A stretch of 64,000 nucleotides of DNA from contig CAYJLE010000010.1 in the NCBI GenBank assembly GCA_964370985.1, positions 1 through 64,000 of the forward strand. The letters run 5' to 3'. This DNA is from JAHDVS01 sp964370985. Lineage in GTDB: Bacteria; Actinomycetota; Thermoleophilia; Gaiellales; Gaiellaceae. Below are positions 25,815-33,415 of this stretch, piece by piece (within the stretch, counting starts at the first letter, position 1; every line of letters begins with the position of its first letter). The translations under genes were made by a program, and so were the position numbers. Under the pieces are notes generated by a model. The model was not told the origin of the DNA. It saw only the letters and a list, made by a program, of their open reading frames with translations, and made no database searches.

Positions 25815-27193
25815 TAGCCGGCTCGACCCGGGAACACGTCGCGCTGCCGCATCAGCTCGGCCACGCGGAAGGCGAGGTCGAGCGCCTGCCGCGCGTTCAG
25901 CCGCGGGTCGCAGAGCGTCTCGTACCGATGCGAGAGCTGCTCCTCCAGCACAGCCTCGGAGCCGCCGAGGCACTCGGTGACGTCCTCGCCCGTGTACTCG
26001 AGGTGAACCCCACCGGGCCACGCGCCCGCATGCCAGCAGGCCGCGAAGAAGGCCTCGAGCTCCGCCATGATCGCGTCGAAGCTGCGCGTCTTCACGCCGG
26101 TGGCGGTCCTGACGCCGTTGCCGTGCATCGGGTCGCACGCCCACACGACGGGGTGCCCGGCTTCGGCGACCGCGCGGAGCAGCGGCGGCAGCAGCTCGCC
26201 GATGCGGCCCGCGCCCATCCGCGTGATCAGCGTGAGCCGGCCGGGGATGCGGCCAGGGTTGAGGCGCCCGCACAGGTCGAGAACCTCGTCCGCGGTCGCC
26301 GTCGGCCCGAGCTTCACGCCGACGGGGTTGTGCACACCCGCGAAGAACTCGGTGTGGGCGCCGTCGAGCTGTCGCGTACGCTCGCCGACCCAGAGCATGT
26401 GGGCGGAGCAGTCGTACCAGTCGCCGGTCAGCGAGTCGCGCCTGGTCAATCCCTCCTCGTAGTCGAGCACGAGACCTTCGTGGCTCGTCCAGACGTCGAC
26501 CTCGTGGAGCTGGCGCTCGGAGACGACGTCGATCCCGCAGGCGGCCATGAACCGCAGCGCCCGCTCGATCTCGGTCGCGAGCTGCTCGTAGCGGCGGCCC
26601 TCGACCGAGGTGGCCACGAAGTTCTGGTTCCACTCGTGGACGCGCATGATGTCGGCGAACCCGCCCTTCGTGAACGCGCGCAGCAGGTTGAGCGTCGCGG
26701 CCGACTGGTGGTAGGCCTGCACCATCCGCTCGGGGTCGTGGACGCGCGCCTCGGGGGTCGGGACCTCGCCATTGACGAGGTGGCCGAGGAACGAGGGCAG
26801 CTCGACGTCGCCGACACGCTCGGTCGGGGAGGAGCGCGGCTTCGCGAACTGGCCCGCGATACGGCCGACCTTGACGACCGGGAGCATGGCGCCGTACGTG
26901 AGCACAGCCGCCATCTGGAGCATGATCTTCAGCTTCTCGCGGATCGAGACCGCCGTGAAGTCGTGGAACGACTCGGCGCAGTCGCCGGCCTGGAGCAGGA
27001 ACGCCCGGCCGGCCGCGACCTCGCCGAGCGCCGCCTGGAGCGCCCGCGCCTCGCCGGCGAAGACGAGCGGCGGCATCGCCTTGAGACGGTCGAAGGCGGC
27101 ACCGGCGGCGTGCTCGTCGGGCCAGCTCGGTTGGTGACACGCCCGGCGGGCGCGCCAGGACGAGGGTGTCCACGTCGAATCCATCACTGCCAT
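25814..27193 (-). CDS. aroF: 3-deoxy-7-phosphoheptulonate synthase, class II
   Basis: A 459-residue class II (plant/Mycobacterium-type) DAHP synthase: AFLLQAGDCAESF, RIAGQFAKPRSSP, SHEGLVLDYEE, GVHNPVGVKLGP, ITRMGAGRI, CDPMHGNG and HLEYTGEDVTECLGG. Metal ligands (Cys, His, Glu, Asp) fall in these motifs. It condenses PEP and erythrose 4-phosphate, the first shikimate step. ATG 27199, 27193 and 27184 are possible starts; 27193 is chosen because TACACT lies 8 nt before it. It is the head of the aroF-tyrA-aroA-cmk-plsC-der-gpsA operon and divergent from trpS. Confidence 0.94.
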   Translation of the reverse strand: MAVMDSTWTPSSWRARRACHQPSWPDEHAAGAAFDRLKAMPPLVFAGEARALQAALGEVAAGRAFLLQAGDCAESFHDFTAVSIREKLKIMLQMAAVLTYGAMLPVVKVGRIAGQFAKPRSSPTERVGDVELPSFLGHLVNGEVPTPEARVHDPERMVQAYHQSAATLNLLRAFTKGGFADIMRVHEWNQNFVATSVEGRRYEQLATEIERALRFMAACGIDVVSERQLHEVDVWTSHEGLVLDYEEGLTRRDSLTGDWYDCSAHMLWVGERTRQLDGAHTEFFAGVHNPVGVKLGPTATADEVLDLCGRLNPGRIPGRLTLITRMGAGRIGELLPPLLRAVAEAGHPVVWACDPMHGNGVRTATGVKTRSFDAIMAELEAFFAACWHAGAWPGGVHLEYTGEDVTECLGGSEAVLEEQLSHRYETLCDPRLNARQALDLAFRVAELMRQRDVFPGRAG

Positions 27194-27201
27194 GGCCATT
27201 C

Positions 27202-27219
27202 AGTGTAGTGAGGGATAAT
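27202..27219. promoter_or_regulatory. Divergent aroF/trpS promoter elements
   Basis: The two genes are separated by about 31-37 bp. Minus-strand TACACT (27207-27202) precedes aroF by 8 nt; plus-strand GATAAT (27214-27219) precedes the trpS GTG by 11 nt. Each -35 region must lie inside the other gene. No leader room for an SD or attenuator exists on either side. Confidence 0.45.
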
Positions 27220-27230
27220 CCCCGGCGACC

Positions 27231-28140
27231 GTGCGCATCCTCTCGGGCATCCAGCCGACGGGCGACAAGCACCTCGGCAACTACTTCGGGGCGATCCGCC
27301 GCTGGGCGGAGCAGCAGCACGGGGCCGACTGCTTCCACCCGATCGTCGACCTGCACGCGATCACGATCCCGAAGGAGCCCGGAGAGCTGCGCGAGTCGAC
27401 GCTGTCACTGGCCGCGCTGCTCGTTGCCTGCGGGCTCGACCCGGACGTGGCGACGCTGTTCGTCCAGAGCCACGTGCCCGAGCACCCGCGGCTCGCATGG
27501 GTGCTCGAGTGCATGACACCGTACGGCGACCTGCGCAGGATGCCCCAGTACCGCGAGAAGTCCGCGAAGGAGCATGGCTTCGGCGTCGCGCTGCTCACGT
27601 ACCCGGTTCTCCAGGCGGCGGACATCCTCCTCTACCAGGCCGACGCTGTGCCGGTCGGTGAGGACCAGCGCCAGCATCTGGAGCTGGCCCGTGATATCGC
27701 GCAGCGGTTCAACAACCGCTTTGGCGACACGTTCACGGTGCCCGAGGGGACGTACCCGGAGATCGGGGCGAAGCTGATGGACCTCCAGGATCCGACCAGC
27801 CGGATGTCGACGTCGGCGGACTCGGACGCCGGCGTGCTGCGCCTGCTCGACCCGCCCGATGTGATCCGCAAGAAGCTGCGCTCGGCGGTCACGGACTCGG
27901 GTCGCGAGGTCGTGCGCTCCACGGACAAGCCCGGGGTCACGAACCTGATCGAGATCCTCGCGGCCGCGCTCGGCGAGGCGCCCGAGGCGATCGAGTCCCG
28001 CTACGACGGCCAGGGCTACGGCGCGTTCAAGGCCGAGGTAGCCGAGGCGGTCGTCGGGCTGCTCGAGCCGATCCAGCGCCGCTACCAGGACCTGCGGGCC
28101 GACCCGGGGGAGCTGCACAGGATCCTCACCGTGGGCGCCG
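27231..28140 (+). CDS. trpS: Tryptophan--tRNA ligase, 3' end lost in gap
   Basis: 303 codons are present before the N gap at 28141; about 25 C-terminal residues are missing. The HIGH-type motif is in GIQPTGDKHLGNYFGA (residues 6-21). The KMSKS loop is represented by SRMSTS, a variant with Thr for the second Lys. DVLLYQAD-like DILLYQADAVPVGEDQRQHLEL is the adenylate/Trp region. It charges tRNA-Trp. GTG 27231 is the only upstream start, divergent from aroF, which starts the pathway leading to Trp. Confidence 0.93.
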
Positions 28141-28240
28141 NNNNNNNNNNNNNNNNNNNNNNNNNNNNNNNNNNNNNNNNNNNNNNNNNNNNNNNNNNNN
28201 NNNNNNNNNNNNNNNNNNNNNNNNNNNNNNNNNNNNNNNN
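28141..28240. other. Assembly gap (100 N)
   Basis: 100 N between the cut 3' end of trpS and 9 bp before a MerR-type gene. The trpS stop and the MerR promoter are hidden. Confidence 0.99.
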
Positions 28241-28249
28241 ATTCGCACC

Positions 28250-29137
28250 ATGGGCGAGCAAGCACGCGGCTACCTGCGAATCGGCGAGCTCTCGCGCCGC
28301 AGCGGCGTCAGCCCGGAGCTCCTGCGCGCGTGGGAGCGACGCTACGGACTCCTCGAGCCGGAGCGCACCAGCGGCGGATTCCGTCTCTACACCGCCCGCG
28401 ACGAGGCCCGCGTCGCCGCCATACAGGCGAATCTCGCCCGCGGCCTCTCCGCGGCCGAGGCCGCACGGGCAGCACTCGCCACGCCCGCCACGGCCGGACC
28501 CCTGCCGGAGCCTGACGCAGCGGGGCTGGCCGGCAACGCGACGCGACTCGGCGAGCTGCTCCCGGCCTACGACGAGACGGCCACCCAGGCCGTGCTCGAT
28601 CGTCTCTTCTCGACGTTCTCGCTGAGCGCGGTCCTGCGGGACGTGATCATCCCCTACCTGCACGAGCTCGGCGAGCAGTACGCGCGCAACGAGGTCTCGG
28701 TCGCGCAAGAGCACTTCGCAAGCAATATCGTCCGCGGGCGCCTGCTCGCGCTCGCACGCGGCTGGGGTCAGGGCGCCGGCCCGACCGCCCTGCTCGCGTG
28801 CGCGCCCGGGGAACAGCACGACCTCGGGCTCCTCGTCTTCGGACTCGCGCTGCGTGCGAACGGCTGGCGCGTCGCCTACCTCGGTGCCGACACGCCGGTG
28901 GCGACGCTCGCGGAGGCGGCGCGCACGCTGCGCCCGGACGCGGTGATCGTCTGCGCGCAGATCTCCGGGCACGTCGAGGCGGCCGCCAGCGAGATCGCGG
29001 CGCTCGCCCGGGAGGCGCCGCTCGCCCTCGCCGGGGCCGGCGTCAGCCCCGAGCTCGCCCTGCGGATCGGCGCTCCCCTCCTCACCGACGACCCGGTCAC
29101 GGCCGCCGAGCGGCTCGTCCCGGAGCGCGACGCGTAG
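28250..29137 (+). CDS. MerR-family regulator with cobalamin-binding domain (CarH-like)
   Basis: A 295-residue regulator. Residues ~8-75 are a MerR HTH (LRIGELSRRSGVSPELLRAWERRYGLL). Residues ~100-170 are the four-helix B12 cap and ~175-290 the Rossmann B12 domain. The spacing of key residues equals Thermus CarH: Tyr144, Glu154, His155 and His190 match its Trp131, Glu141, His142 and axial His177. The Trp over the upper ligand is Tyr here. CarH is a light receptor that uses adenosylcobalamin to repress carotenoid genes. The target here is unknown. It overlaps the convergent rluB gene by 41 bp. Confidence 0.88.
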   Translation: MGEQARGYLRIGELSRRSGVSPELLRAWERRYGLLEPERTSGGFRLYTARDEARVAAIQANLARGLSAAEAARAALATPATAGPLPEPDAAGLAGNATRLGELLPAYDETATQAVLDRLFSTFSLSAVLRDVIIPYLHELGEQYARNEVSVAQEHFASNIVRGRLLALARGWGQGAGPTALLACAPGEQHDLGLLVFGLALRANGWRVAYLGADTPVATLAEAARTLRPDAVIVCAQISGHVEAAASEIAALAREAPLALAGAGVSPELALRIGAPLLTDDPVTAAERLVPERDA

Positions 29138-29840
29138 CCACCCGCCGGAGTGCTTCCACCTCCTCGGCCGTCAGCTCCCGCCACTCGCCGGGGGCGAGCC
29201 CCCCGAGGTCGATTCCTGCGTAGCTTCGCCGGTGCAGGCGCCGCACCGGGTGACCGACCGCGGCACACATCCGCCTCACCTGATGCTTTCTGCCCTCGTG
29301 CAGCGAGAGCTCGAGCAGGGCCCCGGCGCGACTGGAGCGAACGAGACGGGCCCCGGCGGGCGCGGTAAGCCCGTCGTCGAGCTCGACCCCCTCTCGCAGC
29401 CCGCGAAGATCGTCCGGGTCGGGAACGCCCTCCACCTCCGCCTCGTAGAGCTTCTCGACGCCGTAGCGTGGGTGCGCGAGCCGGTGGGCGAGCTGCCCGT
29501 CGTTCGTGAGCAGGAGCGCCCCGGTCGTGTCCACATCGAGCCGGCCAACCGGCACGACCCGGGCCTCGTGACCGACCAGCCCGACCACGGTCGGGCGCCC
29601 GTGCGTATCCCGCGCGGTCGTGACGACGCCCGCGGGCTTGTGGAGGAGCACGTAGGCGAGCGGCTCGAGGCTGACGGGCCTGCCGTCCACCGCGACCCGA
29701 TCGCGCGCAGCCACGAACGTTGCGAGGCCGGCAGCCTGCCCGTTCACGGTGACCCGGCCGGTGCGGATCAGCTCGTCGGCGCCGCGACGCGACGAGACAC
29801 CGGCCCGGGCGAGGTAGGCGTTCAGGCGCACGGCCGCCAT
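29097..29840 (-). CDS. rluB: Pseudouridine synthase, RsuA/RluB family
   Basis: A 247-residue enzyme with an N-terminal S4 RNA-binding domain (VRLNAYLARAGVSSRRGADELI) and the RsuA/RluB/RluE catalytic core. The active Asp lies in PVGRLDVDTTGALLLTNDG; LHKPAGVVTT and EGRKHQVRRMCAAVGHPV are also family marks. It isomerises a uridine in rRNA, most likely 23S. It is the last gene of an scpA-scpB-rluB set, an order conserved in many Gram-positives, and its 3' end overlaps the MerR gene on the other strand. Confidence 0.93.
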   Translation of the reverse strand: MAAVRLNAYLARAGVSSRRGADELIRTGRVTVNGQAAGLATFVAARDRVAVDGRPVSLEPLAYVLLHKPAGVVTTARDTHGRPTVVGLVGHEARVVPVGRLDVDTTGALLLTNDGQLAHRLAHPRYGVEKLYEAEVEGVPDPDDLRGLREGVELDDGLTAPAGARLVRSSRAGALLELSLHEGRKHQVRRMCAAVGHPVRRLHRRSYAGIDLGGLAPGEWRELTAEEVEALRRVATRRAPGRAARRP

Positions 29841-29872
29841 TATCGAACGCCCGGCGCCCCCGGCCGCGCCGC

Positions 29873-30469
29873 CTAGGTGCCGCGACGCGCTGCGACGGCT
29901 TCGAGGCGCTCGCGGAGGTCCTCGCCGTCGCCGCCGAGGTCGTCGAGCGACGGTAACTCCTCGGGGCCGACGAGGCCGAACACCTGCTCGAACAGCGGCG
30001 TCGTCCGGTAGCGGATAGCGCCTCCCTCTCCGTCGCGACCGGACTCCTGGATCAGGCCGCGCTCGGCGAGTCCCGCGACGGCCGAGTCGGCGGCAACGCC
30101 GCGGATCCGTGCGATCTCCGGCCGGCTGACGGGGCCGAGGTACGCGACGATCGCGAGCGTCTCGAGCGCCGCCTGCGAGAGGCCGCGCTGGACCGGGCGG
30201 TCGACGAGGCGGGCGCAGGCTTCCGCCGCCTCCCGGGCGGCCCGGAACGCGTAGCCGCCGGCCACGCGCTCGAGCACGATGCCGCTCCGCCCCTCCCGGT
30301 AGCGCCCGGCGAGCAGGCCCAGTGCCGTCTCGACACGCTCCGGGTCAGCGTCGGCCGCCTGCGCCAGCTCCTCGACGGCGAGCGGGCGCGGCGCGATCAC
30401 GAGCAGCGCCTCGAGCGTCCGCGCGAGCCTGTCGACGGGGTTGTCGACCAGATAGAGCTGGCGCTGCAT
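29873..30469 (-). CDS. scpB: Segregation and condensation protein B
   Basis: A 198-residue ScpB with two winged-helix domains: LARTLEALLVIAPRPLAVEELAQ and QRGLSQAALETLAIVAYLGPVSRPEIARIRGV, then LIQESGRDGEGGAIRYRTTPLFEQVFGL. It binds ScpA and SMC to form the condensin that compacts the chromosome. ATG 30469 is chosen over TTG 30472 since it forms TGATG with the scpA stop. Some acidic C-terminal residues are expected. Confidence 0.93.
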   Translation of the reverse strand: MQRQLYLVDNPVDRLARTLEALLVIAPRPLAVEELAQAADADPERVETALGLLAGRYREGRSGIVLERVAGGYAFRAAREAAEACARLVDRPVQRGLSQAALETLAIVAYLGPVSRPEIARIRGVAADSAVAGLAERGLIQESGRDGEGGAIRYRTTPLFEQVFGLVGPEELPSLDDLGGDGEDLRERLEAVAARRGT

Positions 30470-31212
30470 CAAGCGGCCTTCCAGACCGAGATCGGCTCGA
30501 ACGGCGCGGGCTGGCCGAGCCTGACCTCGCCCGCCTTGCGCAGCTCGAGAAGCGCGAGGAACGCCACCGCCTGCTCGATTCGCGACAACCCGTCGACCTC
30601 CTCGTCGAAGACGAAGCGCCGACGGCGGCGCAGCGCCCCGCGGAAGCGCTCGAGGAACTGCGTCACGGGCGGGTAGCGCAGCGGCATGTGGGACAGCGAC
30701 AGCGCCGGCGGCTCGGCGGCCAGCCCGCGGATCGCAGCGGCAAGCCGGGCGGGATCCTGCGGCGCGAGACGTCGCACGGGCGGCGGCGCCGTCGGCGCCG
30801 GCCCGAGCCGGAAGAAGCGGTCGGCCTCCGCCGCGAGACGTTCCTCGAGCCAGAGGGCGCCGGCCTTCACCCGCCGGTACTCGGCGAGCCGCTCGGCGAG
30901 CTCGAGCGCGGCCTCGTCCGGGTCGAGCTCCTCGACGTCGAGCTCGCCCTCCTCGTTGAACAGCTCGCGCGCCTTCAGCTCGAGCAGCGCGGCCACGAGC
31001 ACGAGGAACTCGCCGCAGACCTCGAGCTGGGCCGGCGTGAAGGCGCCCTCGCGCCGCTCGAGCCGCTCGACGAACGCGATCACGATCTCGACGACGTCGA
31101 CCTCGGGGAGCCCGAGCTCCTCCTTCAGGATCAGGGTGAGCAGGAGGTCGAACGGCCCCTCGAACGCGTCGAGGTCGAGGTCGAGGTCACGGACGGCGAG
31201 CGCTTGCCCCAC
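30469..31212 (-). CDS. scpA: Segregation and condensation protein A
   Basis: A 247-residue kleisin. The N-terminal DLDAFEGPFDLLLTLILKEELGLPEVDVVEI is the ScpA signature, which binds the SMC neck; the C-terminal RRRFVFDEEVDGLSRIEQAVAFLALLELRKAGEVRL binds the SMC head. GTG 31212 starts 13 nt after the lgt stop. A TAGCAT hexamer overlaps that stop 9 nt before the GTG, so it may have its own promoter or be read with lgt. Confidence 0.94.
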   Translation of the reverse strand: MGQALAVRDLDLDLDAFEGPFDLLLTLILKEELGLPEVDVVEIVIAFVERLERREGAFTPAQLEVCGEFLVLVAALLELKARELFNEEGELDVEELDPDEAALELAERLAEYRRVKAGALWLEERLAAEADRFFRLGPAPTAPPPVRRLAPQDPARLAAAIRGLAAEPPALSLSHMPLRYPPVTQFLERFRGALRRRRRFVFDEEVDGLSRIEQAVAFLALLELRKAGEVRLGQPAPFEPISVWKAA

Positions 31213-31224
31213 GGGGCCGCGATG

Positions 31225-32049
31225 CTACCCGGCGGCTCGGACGCCCACCCCCGCGGCGGGCCGGCTGCGCCGCTGCGCCCACAGGAAGCCGGCCAGCCCG
31301 GCGAGGAAGACGCCGACGGCGATCCAGAAGTTGAGGCGCATCCCGAGGAACTCCTTCGACGGATCGATCCGGAGCTGCTCCTCCCAGGAGGCGCGCCCGA
31401 GCGCGTACCACATCACGTAGAGGAAGAAGATCTGCCCGGCCCTGAGCCGCCGCCCGAGCGCGAGCAGAACGGCGACGCCGACCCCGTTCCAGAGCAGCTC
31501 GTACAGGAAGGTGGGATGGAACGTGGCCGCGTCCGCGTACCGCTCGGGCCGGTGCTCGGGGTCGATCTCGACGCCCCACGGGAGGTCGGTGGGGGTGCCG
31601 AACAGCTCCTGGTTGAAGTAGTTGCCGAGCCGCCCGATCGCCTGGGCGGCCAGGATCCCGGGCGCGACAGCGTCGGCGAGCAGAGGGATGCTCGCGCCGG
31701 CCCGGCGGGCGACGATCGCGCCGGCCGCGACGCCGAAGGCGACGCCGCCCCAGACCCCCAGCCCGCCCTTCCAGACGGCGAAGACGCCCCACCACTCGTC
31801 CGGGACCTCTTCCCAGCTCGTGGCGACGTGATAGAGACGCGCGCCGACGATCCCCGCCCCGACGCCCCACATCGCGCAGCGCATGATCAGATCCCAGTCT
31901 CCGCCCCACGCGACCCAGCGGCGACCGAAGATCCACACGGCGGCGAGGATGCCCGCGAGCAGCGCGAGCCCGTAGAAGCGGATCGTGAGCGGCCCGAGCT
32001 CCGCGACGTTGTCGGACGGACTGGGGATCGAGGCTAGGAGCGAGGTCAA
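31225..32049 (-). CDS. lgt: Prolipoprotein diacylglyceryl transferase
   Basis: A 274-residue multi-spanning membrane enzyme. The Lgt signature GRLGNYFNQELFGTPTDLPWG is complete, GARLYHV and FHPTFLYELLWNG hold conserved charged/His residues, and about seven membrane helices are seen. It transfers diacylglycerol from phosphatidylglycerol to lipobox Cys, so it would act on the DUF3352, SNase and other lipoproteins in this window. TTG 32049 is the only usable start in frame; the ATGs just upstream are in other frames and end at once. Confidence 0.95.
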   Translation of the reverse strand: MTSLLASIPSPSDNVAELGPLTIRFYGLALLAGILAAVWIFGRRWVAWGGDWDLIMRCAMWGVGAGIVGARLYHVATSWEEVPDEWWGVFAVWKGGLGVWGGVAFGVAAGAIVARRAGASIPLLADAVAPGILAAQAIGRLGNYFNQELFGTPTDLPWGVEIDPEHRPERYADAATFHPTFLYELLWNGVGVAVLLALGRRLRAGQIFFLYVMWYALGRASWEEQLRIDPSKEFLGMRLNFWIAVGVFLAGLAGFLWAQRRSRPAAGVGVRAAG

Positions 32050-32097
32050 GGGGCATCCATTGTGGCAGCCTCGCCCGAGGCACGGCCGGCCCGGGCG

Positions 32098-32301
32098 TTA
32101 GATCAGAATGTCGGCGGCCGTCTGGGGCGGGCAGCCCTGGCGCACGAGGGCGACCGCGACGTGCAGGTCGATGTCCGTCCGCTCCGCGATCCGCCGGGCG
32201 GGCTCGGGCTCGTAGCCGGCACGCAAGAGCTCACGAAGGCGCCAGTCGACGACCCGGGCGAGCTCGGTGGCGATCGGAATCTCGGATTCGGTGGCGCTCA
32301 T
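32098..32301 (-). CDS. Small conserved-type protein, paralogue A
   Basis: A 67-residue protein. It is about half identical, over ~52 aligned residues, to the 69-residue product encoded just upstream. Shared positions include RV-x2-WR, G-aromatic-acidic-P, D-[IV]-DLH-x-AV-x-L, GCP-x2-TA and a C-terminal IL. An amphipathic helical fold is likely, but no known domain is recognised. ATG 32301 has a strong SD (GGAGGA, 4 nt spacer). Codon use fits the genome. The function is unknown; the pattern of an acidic DxDLH core and a GCP turn suggests a small binding or regulatory protein. Confidence 0.72.
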   Translation of the reverse strand: MSATESEIPIATELARVVDWRLRELLRAGYEPEPARRIAERTDIDLHVAVALVRQGCPPQTAADILI

Positions 32302-32409
32302 CGGTCCTCCCCGTCGGTGCTTCCCCGATGGTCGGAGCCCTGGGCGGTGCGTCGTGCCCCGCCTCGTCAGCTTACCCTCGAGGCCATGGTGGCCGCGAAG
32401 GTGGGGAGC

Positions 32410-32619
32410 CTAGAGGAGGATCCGGACGGCGGTGGCGGCCGGGCAGCCCGCCCCGAGGAGCCGAACCGCCCGGTGGAGGTCGACATCGCGGCGTAGCGCG
32501 AGTTCGAGGGCCGTGGCGGGGTCGAACCCGACGCGCTCGAGCCGGTCGACCCGCCAGGCGAGCACCCGCTCCTCCTCGGACAGAACGGCGGCCTGGGGCT
32601 CGAGCTCGATCGTCGTCAT
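32410..32619 (-). CDS. Small conserved-type protein, paralogue B
   Basis: A 69-residue protein, the tandem paralogue of the gene at 32098-32301, on the same strand and 108 bp upstream of it. It has the core VDRLERVGFDPATALELALR, RDVDLHRAVRLLGAGCP and ends TAVRILL. The ATG at 32619 has no SD; the AT-rich GTATAC hexamer ends 6 nt upstream, so it may be leaderless while paralogue A has an SD. No function is recognised. Duplication with different initiation signals hints at separate expression. Confidence 0.72.
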   Translation of the reverse strand: MTTIELEPQAAVLSEEERVLAWRVDRLERVGFDPATALELALRRDVDLHRAVRLLGAGCPAATAVRILL

Positions 32620-32709
32620 ATACAGGTATACGGCGCGGCGACGGTGCCGGACGATCCCCGTGCGCGGGCTGCCGCGATCCCCGGAACGAGTGACGCTCGG
32701 CCGGCCGGG

Positions 32710-33216
32710 CTACGCCGGCCCCGGGACGACGTCGAGCTCGACACCGACGCGTGCGCGGGCGCCGCTCGCGGCATCGACCCAGCTCCGGGCGAACGCCTTG
32801 CAGCGCCCGCCCGCGAAGGAGACGCTGACGCGGTCCCCGCTGCCGTCACCGGCGGAGGCAGGGTCATCGACGAGCACGGCCCTGCCGCGCGTGCCGATCG
32901 GGCATCCGGCCGTGCCGCTGCTGGCAGTGACCCGGATGCGCAGCTCGAGCCGCGTTCGCGGCTCCCGGTGGTCGAGCTTCCAGTGCGTGATCGCGGCCGC
33001 GAAGCGTTTGCCCCCGCGCGCCGTGCCGCGAACCGTCGCCTCGAACTTCCCGTCGAGCGTCAGCTCGCCGCCGCCGCGAAGCGTGGCCCCGGCGGCGCTC
33101 GCCGTGACCGCGTAGCTGGCGCCGGCAACCTGGATGGGGATCACGTCCGCGTGCGCGACTCCGGCCGCGAGAGCGGTTCCGGCAGCCACGGCGACCGGTA
33201 CGAGAATGCGCCGCAT
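32710..33216 (-). CDS. Secreted protein of unknown function
   Basis: A 168-residue protein with a clean signal peptide (MRRILVPVAVAAGTALAAGVAHA, cleavage probably before DVIP). The mature part is rich in beta strands (ELTLDGKFEATVRGTARGGKRFAAAITHWKLDHREP) with two Cys (CPIGT, GGRCKAF) that could form a disulfide. I do not recognise the fold. ATG 33216 follows TACGAT by 6 nt, which supports the start and leaderless transcription. Upstream in-frame codons have no signal-like features. Confidence 0.7.
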   Translation of the reverse strand: MRRILVPVAVAAGTALAAGVAHADVIPIQVAGASYAVTASAAGATLRGGGELTLDGKFEATVRGTARGGKRFAAAITHWKLDHREPRTRLELRIRVTASSGTAGCPIGTRGRAVLVDDPASAGDGSGDRVSVSFAGGRCKAFARSWVDAASGARARVGVELDVVPGPA

Positions 33217-33222
33217 CGCCAC

Positions 33223-33228
33223 ATCGTA
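33223..33228 (-). promoter_or_regulatory. -10 hexamer TACGAT, leaderless promoter
   Basis: TACGAT, 6 nt, ATG 33216 of the secreted-protein gene. Confidence 0.55.
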
Positions 33229-33303
33229 TGCCGGGGAGAACAGGGCGCGATCGAATGCGGTGTAACTCACGCGGTGGCCGAGGCCGGGAGCCAAGGAGGA
33301 AGG

Positions 33304-33400
33304 TCGTGCCGGGGAGCACGATTTAGACCGACCTCGACCACCGCGCTCGCACAGCATGCCCCGCCGCGGCGGGCGCGACCTGACCAATTTCGCTCAGGTC
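33304..33400. terminator. Two stem-loops between dnaE and the secreted-protein gene
   Basis: GACCTGA/TCAGGTC arms (33377-33383 and 33394-33400, 10-nt loop) lie just after the dnaE stop, and TCGTGC/GCACGA (33304-33309 and 33316-33321) lies further down. On the minus strand neither is followed by a long U-run, so a factor-dependent or weak terminator is possible. Confidence 0.4.
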
Positions 33401-33415
33401 CGGGTGGTGAGGCCG

